From: Streptomyces sp. SID486
GTDB lineage: Bacteria > Actinomycetota > Actinomycetes > Streptomycetales > Streptomycetaceae
DNA: 64,000 nt
Direction of reading: 5' to 3'
NCBI RefSeq assembly: GCF_009865385.1
Contig: NZ_WWJT01000404.1
Coordinates: 1 to 64,000 of the forward strand
Shown: in pieces, positions 1 to 9,190 of the stretch
Layout: the number at the start of each line of letters is the position of its first letter
How positions within the stretch are numbered: the first letter of the stretch is position 1
Program-made: the position numbers and the translations under genes
Notes under the pieces: model-generated
Databases searched by the model: none
What the model was told of the DNA's origin: nothing
Seen by the model: the letters and a program-made list of their open reading frames with translations, nothing else

Positions 1-170
1 TGGGGGGCGCCGAACCCGCCCTGGGCCGGTGGCTGCGCCGGCGGCGGCGGGGCACCGAAGCCGCCGGGCTGCGGCGGCTGCTCCTGCGGTGCTCCGAACC
101 CGCCCTGCGGCGGCTGGTCCTGCGGTGCTCCGAACTCGCCCTGCGGCGGCTGGTCGGGCGGCTGAGTCAT
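1..170 (-). CDS. N-terminus of a Pro/Gln/Gly-rich protein (partial)
   Basis: ATG at 168-170 with a GAGGGG ribosome-binding site about 10 nt upstream; the frame stays open to the window edge, so only about 56 N-terminal residues are visible. They consist of repeats of the type PPQGGFGAPQ, low-complexity and extended. Such tails are common at the N-terminus of Streptomyces membrane or secreted proteins, but the functional domain lies outside the window, so no function is assigned. A TAAAAAT box on the minus strand at 196-202 could be its -10 element. Confidence 0.6.
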   Translation of the reverse strand, partial: MTQPPDQPPQGEFGAPQDQPPQGGFGAPQEQPPQPGGFGAPPPPAQPPAQGGFGAP

Positions 171-472
171 CAGCGCTGTTCCCCCTCGTTCACTGATTTT
201 TAGCCACGCCCTGAGGTTCGTGACAGACCCAAGGTCGTTCTCAGACAGTTTTCAGACGGCTCTTTCTATCACCCGGCACCGACAGTCCACGGGCCCTCGT
301 CCGCCGCTGTTCCCAAGGGAGAACCGGCCCGTGATGCCGCCGTTACGCGCCTTCACGCCCCCTTCACGCGGCGCGCGCACCGGCCTTGCACGCGGCCGGA
401 TCGCGTCGCCCACGCCTCCCCCGCACGACCGGGGCGCGCGCCCTCACCCCACGACGGCGCGCGCTCCCCCTG
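171..472. other. Intergenic region between the partial gene and the ABC-F gene
   Basis: No gene seen. It should hold the promoter of the partial Pro/Gln-rich gene: an AT-rich patch with TAAAAAT at 196-202 (minus strand) and an imperfect direct repeat (TTCTCAGACAG then TTTTCAGACGG) around 238-257. Beyond about 300 the sequence is GC-rich with nothing recognisable, and it forms the 3' flank of the ABC-F gene. Confidence 0.4.
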
Positions 473-2281
473 TCACGCGTCCTCGGCCAGCTCCAGCCAG
501 CGCAGCTCCAGTTCCTCGCGCTCCCCGGCGAGGTCCCGCAGCTGGGCGTCCAGTTCGGCCACCTTCGCGAAGTCGGTGGCGTTGTCGGCGATCCGGGCGT
601 GCAGCTTGGCCTCCTTCTCGGAGACCTTGTCCAACTGGCGCTCGATCTTCTGGAGTTCCTTCTTCGCGGCGCGCTGGTCGGCGGCGCTCTTCTCGGCGCC
701 GGCCGGCTTGGGCGCCGCGGCGGCGGTCTTCTCCGCGACGGCCTCCTCCATGCGCTGACGCCGCTCCAGGTACTCGTCGATACCTCGGGGCAGCATCCGC
801 AGGGCGCCGTCACCGAGGAGGGCGAACACCCGGTCCGTCGTACGCTCCACGAAGAACCGGTCGTGGGAGATGACGATCATCGAGCCGGGCCACCCGTCGA
901 GAACGTCCTCCAGCTGGGTGAGGGTCTCGATGTCGAGGTCGTTGGTGGGCTCGTCCAGGAAGAGCACGTTGGGCTCGTCCATGAGCAGCCGCAGCAGCTG
1001 GAGCCGTCGCCGCTCACCGCCGGAGAGGTCCCCGACCGGGGTCCACTGCTTCTCCTTGTTGAAGCCGAACGTCTCGCACAGCTGCCCGGCCGTCATCTCG
1101 CGCCCCTTGCCGAGGTCGACGCGCTCGCGGACCTGCTGCACGGCCTCCAGGACCCGCAGGGCGGGGTCGAGTTCGGCGACCTCCTGGGAGAGGTAGGCGA
1201 GCTTGACGGTCCTGCCGACGGCGATACGGCCGGCCGCGGGCTGCTCCTCGCCCTCGGTGCGGGCCGCCTGCGCCATGGCGCGCAGCAGCGAGGTCTTGCC
1301 GGCGCCGTTCACGCCGACGAGGCCGATCCGGTCGCCCGGCCCGAGCTGCCAGGTGACGTGCTTCAGCAGCACCTTGGGGCCGGCCTGCACGGTGATGTCT
1401 TCCAGGTCGAAGACGGTCTTGCCGAGCCGCGAGGAGGCGAACTTCATCAGCTCGCTGCTGTCCCGGGGCGGCGGCACGTCCGCGATCAGCTCGTTGGCGG
1501 CCTCGACCCGGAAGCGCGGCTTGGACGTGCGCGCGGGGGCGCCGCGGCGCAGCCAGGCCAGCTCCTTGCGGACCAGGTTCTGCCGCTTGGCCTCCTCCGT
1601 GGCGGCGATCCGCTCGCGCTCCGCGCGGGCGAAGACGTAGTCCGAGTAGCCGCCCTCGTACTCGTACACGTCGCCGCGCTGCACGTCCCACATGCGCGTG
1701 CAGACCTGGTCGAGGAACCACCGGTCGTGGGTCACGCACACCAGGGCCGAGCGCCGGTTCTGCAGGTGCCGGGCGAGCCAGGCGATGCCCTCGACGTCGA
1801 GGTGGTTGGTGGGCTCGTCCAGGACGATCAGGTCCTGTTCCTCGATGAGCAGCTTGGCGAGCGCGATCCGGCGCCGCTCGCCACCGGAGAGCGGCCCGAT
1901 GACGGTGTCGAGCCCCTTGGGGAAGCCCGGCAGGTCCAGCCCGCCGAACAGTCCGGTCAGCACGTCCCTGACCTTGGCGTTGCCGGCCCACTCGTGGTCG
2001 GCCATGTCGCCGATGACCTCGTGGCGGACGGTCGCGGCGGGGTCGAGGGAGTCGTGCTGCGTGAGCACGCCGAGGCGGAGCCCGCCGGAGTGGGTGACCC
2101 GTCCGGTGTCGGTCTCCTCCAGCTTGGCGAGCATCCGGATGAGGGTGGTCTTGCCGTCGCCGTTGCGCCCGACGACCCCGATCCGGTCCCCTTCCGACAC
2201 ACCGAGCGAGACGCCGTCCAGCAGGGCACGGGTGCCGTACACCTTGCTGACGTTCTCGACATTGACCAGGTTGACGGCCAT
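473..2281 (-). CDS. ABC-F family ATPase (Uup/EttA-like)
   Basis: A 602-residue soluble protein with two ABC ATPase domains and no membrane segments, the mark of ABC-F proteins, which act on ribosomes rather than as transporters. Domain 1 has Walker A GRNGDGKTTL near residue 38, LSGGERRR and Walker B LIVLDEPTNHLD; domain 2 has GVNGAGKTSLL, LSGGERRR and VLFLDEPTNDLD. The linker between the domains carries the expected charged helical P-site tRNA-interaction region. The last 75 residues form a Lys/Glu-rich coiled coil like the Uup C-terminal domain. The start is ATG (MAVNLVNVENV). It could be a housekeeping Uup-like factor; I see no sign of an antibiotic-resistance subtype. Confidence 0.9.
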   Translation of the reverse strand: MAVNLVNVENVSKVYGTRALLDGVSLGVSEGDRIGVVGRNGDGKTTLIRMLAKLEETDTGRVTHSGGLRLGVLTQHDSLDPAATVRHEVIGDMADHEWAGNAKVRDVLTGLFGGLDLPGFPKGLDTVIGPLSGGERRRIALAKLLIEEQDLIVLDEPTNHLDVEGIAWLARHLQNRRSALVCVTHDRWFLDQVCTRMWDVQRGDVYEYEGGYSDYVFARAERERIAATEEAKRQNLVRKELAWLRRGAPARTSKPRFRVEAANELIADVPPPRDSSELMKFASSRLGKTVFDLEDITVQAGPKVLLKHVTWQLGPGDRIGLVGVNGAGKTSLLRAMAQAARTEGEEQPAAGRIAVGRTVKLAYLSQEVAELDPALRVLEAVQQVRERVDLGKGREMTAGQLCETFGFNKEKQWTPVGDLSGGERRRLQLLRLLMDEPNVLFLDEPTNDLDIETLTQLEDVLDGWPGSMIVISHDRFFVERTTDRVFALLGDGALRMLPRGIDEYLERRQRMEEAVAEKTAAAAPKPAGAEKSAADQRAAKKELQKIERQLDKVSEKEAKLHARIADNATDFAKVAELDAQLRDLAGEREELELRWLELAEDA

Positions 2282-2477
2282 TTCACTCCTGTGCGCGGGG
2301 CTGTGTCGGCATGCGGCTCAGCCGCGGGGGTCAGCCTTCTAGCGTAGGGCCTCGGGGGGTGGGGGCGGGGAGCGAGGGGGCATCGGGTACGGCGGTGCAG
2401 CCGGCGCCGGCCGGCGGGACGTCCCGTGCGCGCGGCCGGACCGCGGACGGGCTGATCGCGTCCGACGCGCTTGGCCC

Positions 2478-2563
2478 CCCCTGGAGGACCGTCCGCACTC
2501 CGCCCCCTACAGGACTTGCGCTCCGCCCCTGGAGGACCGTCCGCGCTCCGCCCCCTACAGGAC
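2478..2563. repeat. 38-bp direct repeat, period 48, overlapping the ispE 3' end
   Basis: Copies at 2478-2515 and 2526-2563 differ by one base (A/G at the nineteenth position). The second copy runs into the last codons and stop of ispE (stop at 2555). The rest of the 2282-2554 gap holds no gene. Confidence 0.75.
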
Positions 2564-3448
2564 CGTCGCGCCCGGCACCGGCGCCGCCGCCGTGCGTACC
2601 GTGCGGCAGGTGCCGGAGGACCGGAGGGCCTCGGCCACCTTCTCCGCCGACCCGGCGTCGCGCGTGAGGAAGGCGGTCGTGGGCCCGGATCCCGAGACCA
2701 GCGTGGCGAGGGCGCCGGCCTCGCGCCCGGCCTCCAGCGTGCGGGCCAGCTCGGGGAACAGGGACAGCGCGGCCGGCTGGAGATCGTTGGCCGTGGCCGC
2801 CGCCAGCGCGTCCGCGTCTCCCTTCGCCAGCGCCTCCAGCAGCTCGGCCGAGGCCACCGGCTCGGGGATCTCCCGGCCCTCGGCGAGCCGGTCGAACTCG
2901 CGGAAGACCGCCGGCGTGGACAGCCCGCGCGCGGCCATCGCGAACACCCAGTGGAAGGTGCCGCCGACCTCCAGGGGCGTCAGCAGCTCGCCGCGTCCGA
3001 CGCCCAGCGCCGCGCCGCCGACCAGGCTGAACGGCACGTCACTGCCCAGCTCGGCGCAGATCGCGAGGAGTTCCGCGCGGGAGGCGCCGGTACCCCAGAG
3101 CGTGTCGCAGGCCAGCAGCGCGCCCGCGCCGTCCGCGCTGCCGCCCGCCATGCCGCCGGCGACCGGGATGTCCTTGGCGATGTGGATGTGCACGGCCGGC
3201 TCGACGCCCCGGCGCCCGGCGAGGGCGAGGGCCGCGCGCGCGGCGAGGTTGGTGCGGTCCAGCGGGACCTGGCCGGCGTCCGGTCCCGCGCAGGTGACCC
3301 GCAGTTCGTCGGCCGGGGTCACGGTGACCTCGTCGTACAGGCCGACGGCGAGGAAGACGTTGGCCAGGTCGTGGAACCCGTCCGGGCGGGCGGCGCCCAC
3401 GGCGAGCTGGACGTTGACCTTGGCCGGGACCCTGACCGTGACGCTCAC
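2555..3448 (-). CDS. ispE: 4-diphosphocytidyl-2-C-methyl-D-erythritol kinase
   Basis: A 297-residue GHMP kinase catalysing the ATP-dependent phosphorylation step of the MEP pathway for isoprenoid precursors. The N-terminus has the typical [14 protein letters not shown] strand with the catalytic-region lysine, and the glycine-rich ATP loop [15 protein letters not shown] lies near residue 94. The C-terminal [10 protein letters not shown] motif is also typical. The GTG start (3446-3448) overlaps the stop of rsmA as GTGA, so it is probably translationally coupled to rsmA. The rsmA-ispE pairing is usual in actinobacteria. Its last codons lie in a direct repeat, so the C-terminal tail may vary between strains. 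Confidence 0.95.
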   Translation of the reverse strand: MSVTVRVPAKVNVQLAVGAARPDGFHDLANVFLAVGLYDEVTVTPADELRVTCAGPDAGQVPLDRTNLAARAALALAGRRGVEPAVHIHIAKDIPVAGGMAGGSADGAGALLACDTLWGTGASRAELLAICAELGSDVPFSLVGGAALGVGRGELLTPLEVGGTFHWVFAMAARGLSTPAVFREFDRLAEGREIPEPVASAELLEALAKGDADALAAATANDLQPAALSLFPELARTLEAGREAGALATLVSGSGPTTAFLTRDAGSAEKVAEALRSSGTCRTVRTAAAPVPGATVL

Positions 3449-4326
3449 TCGCCCGTCCCCTCGTACGCGTGCCGGTTTTCGGCGATGCGCGCGAACTCCT
3501 CGACCGTCAGCGACTCCCCGCGCGCCTGCGGGGACACCCCGGCCGCGACCAGGGCCGCCTCGGCCGCCGCCGCGGACCCGGCCCAGCCGGCGAGCGCCGC
3601 CCGCAGCGTCTTTCGGCGCTGGGCGAAGGCCGCGTCGACGGCGGCGAAGACCTCGTGCCGGGACGCGGTGGTCTTGATCGGTTCCGTCCGCCGGACGAGG
3701 GAGACGAGCCCGCTGTCGACGTTCGGCGCGGGCCAGAAGACGTTGCGGCCGATGGCACCGGCCCGCTTCACCTCCGCGTACCAGTTGGCCTTCACGGACG
3801 GCACTCCGTACACCTTCGAGCCGGGCGCGGCGGCGAGCCGGTCGGCGACCTCGGCCTGCACCATCACCAGCGTCCGCTCGATGGTGGGGAAGGTGTCGAG
3901 CATGTGCAGCAGCACGGGGACGGCGACGTTGTACGGCAGGTTCGCCACCAGGGCGGTCGGCGCGGGGCCGGGCAGCTCGGCGACGTGCATCGCGTCGGAG
4001 TGGACCAGCGCGAACCGGTCGGCCCGCTCCGGCATGCGCGCGGCGATGGTGGCGGGCAGCGCGGCGGCCAGGACGTCGTCGATCTCCACCGCGGTGACCC
4101 GGTCGGCGACCTCCAGCAGGGCGAGGGTGAGCGAGCCGAGCCCCGGTCCGACCTCGACGACCACGTCATCGGAGCGGACGTCGGCGGTGCGGACGATACG
4201 GCGGACCGTGTTGGCGTCGATCACGAAGTTCTGGCCGCGCTGCTTGGTGGGACGGACACCGAGCGCTGCCGCGAGCTCACGGATGTCGGCGGGGCCGAGG
4301 AGGGCGTCGGGGAGGGGGCTGCTCAC
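3445..4326 (-). CDS. rsmA: 16S rRNA (adenine1518-N6/adenine1519-N6)-dimethyltransferase
   Basis: KsgA/RsmA dimethylates two adjacent adenines near the 3' end of 16S rRNA during late small-subunit assembly. The protein (293 residues from the chosen start) has the SAM-binding motif [12 protein letters not shown], the acidic VTAVEID motif and the catalytic NLPYN motif. GTG at 4324-4326 ([11 protein letters not shown]) is chosen over an upstream in-frame ATG at 4383. The conserved family sequence begins here, and a TACCCT box lies 6 nt upstream, consistent with a leaderless message. It is the first gene of an operon with ispE. Confidence 0.94.
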   Translation of the reverse strand: MSSPLPDALLGPADIRELAAALGVRPTKQRGQNFVIDANTVRRIVRTADVRSDDVVVEVGPGLGSLTLALLEVADRVTAVEIDDVLAAALPATIAARMPERADRFALVHSDAMHVAELPGPAPTALVANLPYNVAVPVLLHMLDTFPTIERTLVMVQAEVADRLAAAPGSKVYGVPSVKANWYAEVKRAGAIGRNVFWPAPNVDSGLVSLVRRTEPIKTTASRHEVFAAVDAAFAQRRKTLRAALAGWAGSAAAAEAALVAAGVSPQARGESLTVEEFARIAENRHAYEGTGE

Positions 4327-4332
4327 GGGACA

Positions 4333-4338
4333 AGGGTA
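4333..4338 (-). promoter_or_regulatory. Candidate -10 for leaderless rsmA
   Basis: TACCCT on the minus strand followed by 6 nt and the GTG start codon; no convincing Shine-Dalgarno is present. No good -35 is visible. Confidence 0.35.
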
Positions 4339-4458
4339 CGGGCCCGCCCGTACCCCTCCCGCCCCCGCCGGGTGACCGGCCACCGGGCGGACGGCGGAAT
4401 GCCGGGCGGACGGCGGGGCGCCGGGGTGCAGGGCCGGGCGGGCGGCCCGAGTGGAACG

Positions 4459-4508
4459 TGCGGCGGCGGGCGGTCCGGGCGGGACATGCGGCGGCGGACG
4501 GTCCGGGT
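4459..4508. repeat. 28-bp GC-rich direct repeat
   Basis: The core TGCGGCGGCGGRCGGTCCGG occurs at 4459 and again at 4487, inside the 256-bp gap between rsmA and the RpfB-like gene. The gap contains no gene and is almost wholly G and C. Confidence 0.55.
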
Positions 4509-4582
4509 GGGCCGTGGCGGGGGCCCGCGGTGGGGTCCCCGGGCGCGGGGCTGTACGGCGGCGGACCGCCCGGGGGGCGTGG

Positions 4583-6208
4583 TCACTTGTGCAGGCGGGC
4601 GCCGCAGTGGGGCCAGGGGGTCGTGCCGCGGCTCATGTACAGCTTCTTCGCGCGGTACGTCTGCTCCTCCGCGGGAGCGTCCTGGGGGCGCCCGCTGCCG
4701 CCGAGACTGTGCCATGTGCGCGTGTCGAACTGGTACAGCCCGCCGTACGTCCCCGAGGGGTCGACCGCGTCCGGCCGGCCGCCGGACTCGCAGACGGCGA
4801 GCCCGTGCCAGTTCAGGTCGTCGGCGCCGTGCACGGAGGCCGGCCGCGGCTTGGTGCCCACCTTCACCATCTGCTTGCGTGGCATGCGCACCACCTCGGA
4901 CCTCTCGCGGCGCGGCTTCTCCCCGACCCCGTTGACGGTACGCACGAGATAGGTGATGCGGCGCAGTCCGGGCCGGCCGGGGCGGGCCACGACCTCGGTG
5001 CCCTTGAACAGCGACGGGTCCTCGGACCGCTCGACCTCGAACGGGATCTGCTCCTCGCGGATCTCGCGCCGGCCGCTCACCCGCAGCACGGTGACCGTCT
5101 GCCCGTCCCGCGGGAAGCTGTCGGGCGCGACGGAGGTGGTGTCCTGGCCGTGCAGGGTGATCCCGGCCTCCTCGATGGCCTCGCGGACGGTGGCCGCGTT
5201 GGTGCGGACGGTGCGGGCCCGGCCGTCCGCCATGACCGTGACCGCGCGCTCGGTGCGCACGTCGAGCGCGAGGCCGGCGCGGCCGATGCGCTGGGAGCGC
5301 GAGGTGGACAGGTAGGCGCCCTCGGCCCGCACGCCCAGCTCGTCCAGCGCGCCCTCCACCGTGTGCGCCGTCGTCCAGACCTCGTGCCGGCGGCCGTCCA
5401 GCGTGAGCCGTACGGGGCGCCCGTACCGCACGGCGACGGCGTCACCGCTGGCGAGTGCCGCGCCGGGGGCGGGTGTGATCACGTCGTGCGCCCCGGTGGC
5501 CACGCCCTGCTCGGAGAGGAGTTCGCCGACGTCGTCGGCGAAGGTGTGCAGGGTGCGCGGTCTGCCGTCGACGTTCAGCTCGACCGCCTTGTCCTCGGCG
5601 ACGAAGGCGGTGGTGCCACCGGCGAGGAAGGCGACGACCAGCGCCTGCGGCAGCAGGCGGCGCACGGCGGAGTCCGGGCGCTCGGTGTAGCGCGCCCGGC
5701 GCCGCCGCGCGGCCCGTCCCGCCGGCCCGGCCTGCGCGGCGTACTCGTCGCTCTCGTCGCACTCGTCGGACTCGTCGGACTCGTCGCGCTCGACGTCCAC
5801 CCCCGCGTCCACGGCGTGCGGGCCGTCCCAGCCCGCCCCTTCCGTCGGCGACCCGGCCCCGCCCTGCCGGGGCAGCACGCGCTGCTCTGTCCCGCCCGGG
5901 TGGACCGCCGCCTGCGCGAACGCCCCCGTCTCGTAGGCGGGCCGGTACGTGTCCTCGTACTCCGTGCGCTCCGTCCCGTACCGCGTGCCGTACTCCGCGC
6001 CGCGTCCGGTCCCGCACCCGGCTGCGTACCCGGTCTCGCACGGCGTGCCGTCGCGCCCGGCCGCCCCGTGCGGTGCCGTGTCGTACACCGGCGTCCCGTA
6101 CCCCACCGTCTCCGCGTCGTGCAGGCCGGGCCACGCGCCGCCCGGTGCGCCCGGTGGCGCGGCATAGGGGCCGTACGCCGCGAAGGTCTCGTACTGAGTG
6201 TTGCTCAC
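4583..6208 (-). CDS. RpfB-like cell-wall hydrolase (DUF348 repeats, G5, Rpf domain)
   Basis: A 541-residue protein that should cleave peptidoglycan to promote resuscitation or germination. Order: a long Tyr/Gly/Asp/Glu-rich tail (residues 1-185, with an [14 protein letters not shown] acidic run), one membrane segment (about 187-205), three DUF348 ubiquitin-like repeats (about 210-375), a G5 domain (about 385-455) and a C-terminal Rpf/lysozyme-like domain containing [13 protein letters not shown] with the catalytic glutamate and [15 protein letters not shown] at 6206-6208 (VSNTQYETF) is chosen because GGAG lies about 12 nt upstream. The layout matches RpfB except for the long cytoplasmic tail. 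It is transcribed alone, downstream of a hairpin that follows tatD. Confidence 0.88.
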   Translation of the reverse strand: MSNTQYETFAAYGPYAAPPGAPGGAWPGLHDAETVGYGTPVYDTAPHGAAGRDGTPCETGYAAGCGTGRGAEYGTRYGTERTEYEDTYRPAYETGAFAQAAVHPGGTEQRVLPRQGGAGSPTEGAGWDGPHAVDAGVDVERDESDESDECDESDEYAAQAGPAGRAARRRRARYTERPDSAVRRLLPQALVVAFLAGGTTAFVAEDKAVELNVDGRPRTLHTFADDVGELLSEQGVATGAHDVITPAPGAALASGDAVAVRYGRPVRLTLDGRRHEVWTTAHTVEGALDELGVRAEGAYLSTSRSQRIGRAGLALDVRTERAVTVMADGRARTVRTNAATVREAIEEAGITLHGQDTTSVAPDSFPRDGQTVTVLRVSGRREIREEQIPFEVERSEDPSLFKGTEVVARPGRPGLRRITYLVRTVNGVGEKPRRERSEVVRMPRKQMVKVGTKPRPASVHGADDLNWHGLAVCESGGRPDAVDPSGTYGGLYQFDTRTWHSLGGSGRPQDAPAEEQTYRAKKLYMSRGTTPWPHCGARLHK

Positions 6209-6312
6209 GCCGACACGCTCCAGAGGGCCCGAAGGCCAGAGGGGTCCGGATCGGGCCCAGAACCTAGCGGAGCGCCGGTCACTCTCCAAAGCGGCGCGAC
6301 CACGCATCGTCA

Positions 6313-6339
6313 CGGCGGGATGCCGGCCGCATCCCGCCG
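6313..6339 (-). terminator. Hairpin terminator after tatD
   Basis: Perfect 11-bp stem (6313-6323 with 6329-6339) and 5-nt loop, located 33 nt past the tatD stop and ahead of the RpfB-like gene. There is no T-tract, as is common in Streptomyces. Confidence 0.6.
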
Positions 6340-6371
6340 GGCGTTATCGGCCGGTTACGATCGATACACTC

Positions 6372-7271
6372 TCAGTAACCGAAAGCGCGGGCCGTGTTCG
6401 CGCCCAGCGCCGTCGCCAGCACGTCCTCGTCGACACCGCGCACGGCCGCCATCGCGCGGACCGTGACCGGAACGAGATACGGGGCGTTGGGCCGTCCGCG
6501 GTACGGCGCCGGGGTCAGGAAGGGCGCGTCGGTCTCCACGAGGACCAGTTCCGCCGGGGCGACGGCGAGGGCGTCCCGCAGGTTCTGGGCGTTCTTGAAG
6601 GTGACGTTGCCGGCGAAGGACATGAAGTACCCCTCGCGGGCGCAGATCTCGGCCATCTCGGCGTCACCCGAGTAGCAGTGGAAGACGGTGCGCTCGGGGG
6701 CGCCCTCCTCCTTCAGGATCCGCAGCACGTCGGCGTGGGCGTCGCGGTCGTGGATGACGAGCGCCTTGCCGTGCCGCTTGGCGATCTCGATGTGGGCGCG
6801 GAAGGAGCGCTCCTGGGCGGCCTTGCCCCCGGGGCCGGTGCGGAAGTGGTCGAGGCCGGTCTCGCCGACGCCTTTGACCTGGGGCAGCCCGGCGAGCCGG
6901 TCGATCTCGGCGAGTGCCTCGTCCAGCGCCGCGTCGCCGCCCGGCCCCCGGGCGCCCTGCCGGGACCAGCCGTCGGGGTCGCCGTGCACGATGCGCGGCG
7001 CCTCGTTGGGATGGAGGGCGACGGTGGCGTGGACGTTCTCGTGGGCGGCGGCGGTCTCGGCGGCCCACCGCGAGCCCTTGATGTCGCAGCCGACCTGGAC
7101 GACCGTCGTGACGCCCACCGAAGCGGCCTTGGCCAGGCCCTCCTCGACCGTGCCGGACTGCATGTCCAGGTGGGTGTGGGAGTCGGCGACGGGCACCCGC
7201 AGGGGTGCCGGGAGCGGCGGTGCCGCGTTCTTGTCGTCGCCCTTGGGGTGCGGGCCGGCGTTCGAAGGCAT
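6372..7271 (-). CDS. tatD: TatD family metal-dependent DNase/hydrolase
   Basis: A 299-residue TIM-barrel metallohydrolase. The first metal ligands are in VADSHTHLDM near residue 30. Other signatures are GVGETGLDHFRT with the conserved glutamate, KALVIHDRDAH, VFHCYSGD and the terminal VETDAPFLTP. Family members have 3'-5' exonuclease/DNase activity with two metal ions. A 20-residue unstructured N-terminal extension precedes the barrel. It lies 47 nt downstream of the zinc-ribbon gene on the same strand and is followed by a strong hairpin. Confidence 0.93.
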   Translation of the reverse strand: MPSNAGPHPKGDDKNAAPPLPAPLRVPVADSHTHLDMQSGTVEEGLAKAASVGVTTVVQVGCDIKGSRWAAETAAAHENVHATVALHPNEAPRIVHGDPDGWSRQGARGPGGDAALDEALAEIDRLAGLPQVKGVGETGLDHFRTGPGGKAAQERSFRAHIEIAKRHGKALVIHDRDAHADVLRILKEEGAPERTVFHCYSGDAEMAEICAREGYFMSFAGNVTFKNAQNLRDALAVAPAELVLVETDAPFLTPAPYRGRPNAPYLVPVTVRAMAAVRGVDEDVLATALGANTARAFGY

Positions 7272-7318
7272 GCCCCGATCCTACGAAAGGGGCATGCCTT
7301 CGCGGACCGGCGCCGGGT

Positions 7319-7750
7319 TCAGCCGGCCTTGCGCTGGAAGGGGTGCAGGATGTCGGAAAGGTGCCAGTGGTGCGGTTCCCCGGCCGGCGCGGCCTCGCGC
7401 GCGTCCCTGGCCGGCGCGGGCACCTGCGGCGCCTCGGCCGGCCCGGCCTGCGGTACCGGGTGGTGCCGCCGTTCCGCGACGCTGCGCACGGAGGAGACCT
7501 GGCCCGCACGCATGATGCGGACGACATGGCCGTCGCAGTTCTGGCAGCTGGGCCGGCTCAGCGGCGACGGCACGACGCGGCCGTCGGCCACGTAGAGCAC
7601 GAACTCCGCTCCCTCGGCGTCCGTGTGGTGCTCTATCTCGTACGACTGCTCCCAGCCGTGCCCGCAGCGCATGCAGGCGAACGAATACGACTCGTGAACG
7701 ACGGCTGTGGCCGTACCGCGGAGGCCGGTGCGTCCTGCTATGTCACTCAT
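7319..7750 (-). CDS. Conserved zinc-ribbon-like protein of unknown function
   Basis: 143 residues from ATG 7748-7750, preceded by GGGAG at 5-6 nt spacing. Two CxxC pairs (CMRCGHGW near residue 28 and CQNC near residue 68) suggest one zinc site. The C-terminal third is Ala/Pro-rich and probably disordered. An in-frame ATG 43 codons upstream lacks support. No function is known to me; the metal site and the wide, upstream-less position suggest a small binding or regulatory protein. Confidence 0.75.
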   Translation of the reverse strand: MSDIAGRTGLRGTATAVVHESYSFACMRCGHGWEQSYEIEHHTDAEGAEFVLYVADGRVVPSPLSRPSCQNCDGHVVRIMRAGQVSSVRSVAERRHHPVPQAGPAEAPQVPAPARDAREAAPAGEPHHWHLSDILHPFQRKAG

Positions 7751-8030
7751 GCCAGCTCCCTGTTGCGCGGGTGCGTCCCTGATGGACGGGTGCGTCCCTT
7801 CGACCAGTGGACGCCTCCACCGGCGTGAATGCATCAGCCCTGTCGACTGTTGGAGGCGATTTGGACTCTGCTTGCCCAATCACCCCGGATGGGAAGCGTG
7901 GGCTTTGCCTTCCTCGTCAGCCTTTTGCCCGGCCATGGGACGCGCGCTCAGCCGACGCGCGCCGCGCTCAAAAGGGTGTTCCGGCAGGTCGGTGGCGTGT
8001 GCGCGGACGTGTTCCGCGTGTGTTCCGAGA

Positions 8031-8230
8031 GGCGTTCAGCCGACCGCGGCACATGACGCGAAAGGCGTCCAACCAGCCGCGGCACATCATGCGAAAGGCG
8101 TTCAGCCGACCGCAGCACAGAGCGCAAAAGGCGTTCAGCCGGCCGCGGCACAGAGCGCAAAAGGCGTTCGGCCGGCCGTCGCGGAAGGCGTTCGGCCGGC
8201 CGTCACGAAAGGCGTTCAGCCGGCCGCGTT
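8031..8230. repeat. Tandem repeat array (33-bp and 24-bp units) ending in the rsmI stop
   Basis: Units start with GGCGTTCAGCCGRCCGC at 8031, 8064, 8097 and 8130 (33 bp each), then 8163 and 8187 (24 bp each, GGCGTTCGGCCGGCCGTC). A seventh unit at 8211 runs into the 3' end of rsmI, whose stop (TCA on plus, 8216-8218) is part of the repeat motif. The array looks like duplications of the gene's last codons. The rest of the 7751-8030 gap holds the presumed promoter of the zinc-ribbon gene and no gene of its own. Confidence 0.9.
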
Positions 8231-9064
8231 CTTGGCCGCGACCACCGCGTCGAACACCACTCGCTTGGGCAGTCCCGCGTCCGCGGCCACCGCCGCGATG
8301 GCCTCCTTGCGGCGCTCGCCGGCCTCCTCACGCACCCGCACCCGCCGGACCAGCTCCGCGGCGTCCAGCTCCTCGGGCCCGGTCTCCGGCGCGCCCTCGA
8401 CCACGACCGTGATCTCCCCGCGCACGCCCTCCGCGGCCCACCGCGCCAGCTCGGCCAGCGGACCGCGCCGTACCTCCTCGTAGGTCTTGGTCAGTTCGCG
8501 GCAGACGGCGGCCCGCCGGTCCGCGCCGAAGACCTCGGCCATGGCGGCGAGGGTGTCGTCCAGCCGGTGCGGGGCCTCGAAGTAGACGAGGGTGCGCCGC
8601 TCGGCCGCGACCTCGCGCAGCCGGGACAGCCGCTCGCCCGCCTTGCGGGGCAGGAACCCCTCGAAGCAGAACCGGTCGACGGGCAGCCCGGACAGGGCGA
8701 GCGCGGTGAGCACGGCGGACGGCCCGGGCACGGCGGTGACCCGGATGTCCTGTTCCACGGCGGCTGCGACCAGCCGGTAGCCGGGGTCGGAGACGGAGGG
8801 CATGCCGGCGTCGGTCACCAGCAGCACGCGCGCGCCGCCGAGCAGCTCCGTGACCAGCTCGGGGGTGCGGGCCGACTCGTTGCCCTCGAAGTACGAGATC
8901 ACCCGGCCCTTGGGCGTGACGCCCAGCGCCTGGGTGAGCCGGCGCAGCCGCCGGGTGTCCTCGGCGGCGACCACGTCGGCGCCGGCCAGTTCTTCGGCCA
9001 GCCGGGGCGGCGCGTCCGCGATGTCGCCGATGGGGGTACCTGCGAGGACAAGGGTTCCAGTCAC
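8216..9064 (-). CDS. rsmI: 16S rRNA (cytidine1402-2'-O)-methyltransferase
   Basis: A 282-residue tetrapyrrole-methylase-fold enzyme that uses SAM to 2'-O-methylate C1402 in the decoding centre. Motifs: GTLVLAGTPIGDIADAPPR at the N-terminus, AAEDTRR, VISYFEGNE, LLVTDAGMPSVSDPGY (SAM site) and AVPGPSAVLTALALSGLP. The start is GTG 9062-9064 with GGGAGGA 8 nt upstream. It is divergent from pmt across 126 bp. The 3' end is embedded in a tandem repeat array. Confidence 0.94.
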   Translation of the reverse strand: MTGTLVLAGTPIGDIADAPPRLAEELAGADVVAAEDTRRLRRLTQALGVTPKGRVISYFEGNESARTPELVTELLGGARVLLVTDAGMPSVSDPGYRLVAAAVEQDIRVTAVPGPSAVLTALALSGLPVDRFCFEGFLPRKAGERLSRLREVAAERRTLVYFEAPHRLDDTLAAMAEVFGADRRAAVCRELTKTYEEVRRGPLAELARWAAEGVRGEITVVVEGAPETGPEELDAAELVRRVRVREEAGERRKEAIAAVAADAGLPKRVVFDAVVAAKNAAG

Positions 9065-9178
9065 CCCCCCATCCTCCCAGGAGTCCGGGGGCCGGTTCCG
9101 GGCGCCCGCGAACGGGGGGAATCCGACCGTGTCCCGACCGGTACCGCACATGCACGGGACTCGCACAGCACGGTTCCC

Positions 9179-9184
9179 TACGAT
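9179..9184 (+). promoter_or_regulatory. Candidate -10 for leaderless pmt
   Basis: TACGAT, then 6 nt, then the GTG start of pmt; no Shine-Dalgarno is visible. It lies in the 126-bp divergent region shared with rsmI. Confidence 0.4.
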
Positions 9185-9190
9185 GGCGCG

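Noticed and set aside
386..2347. Plus-strand ORFs opposite the ABC-F gene
   Set aside because: Composition and lack of motifs show they are shadows of the minus-strand ABC-F gene.
8031..8230. CRISPR-like array
   Set aside because: Units are contiguous without unique spacers, and no cas gene is present. They are simple tandem repeats.
8567..9190. N-terminal extension of Pmt through the rsmI region
   Set aside because: It lies antisense to rsmI; the conserved Pmt sequence and the leaderless promoter fix the start at 9191.
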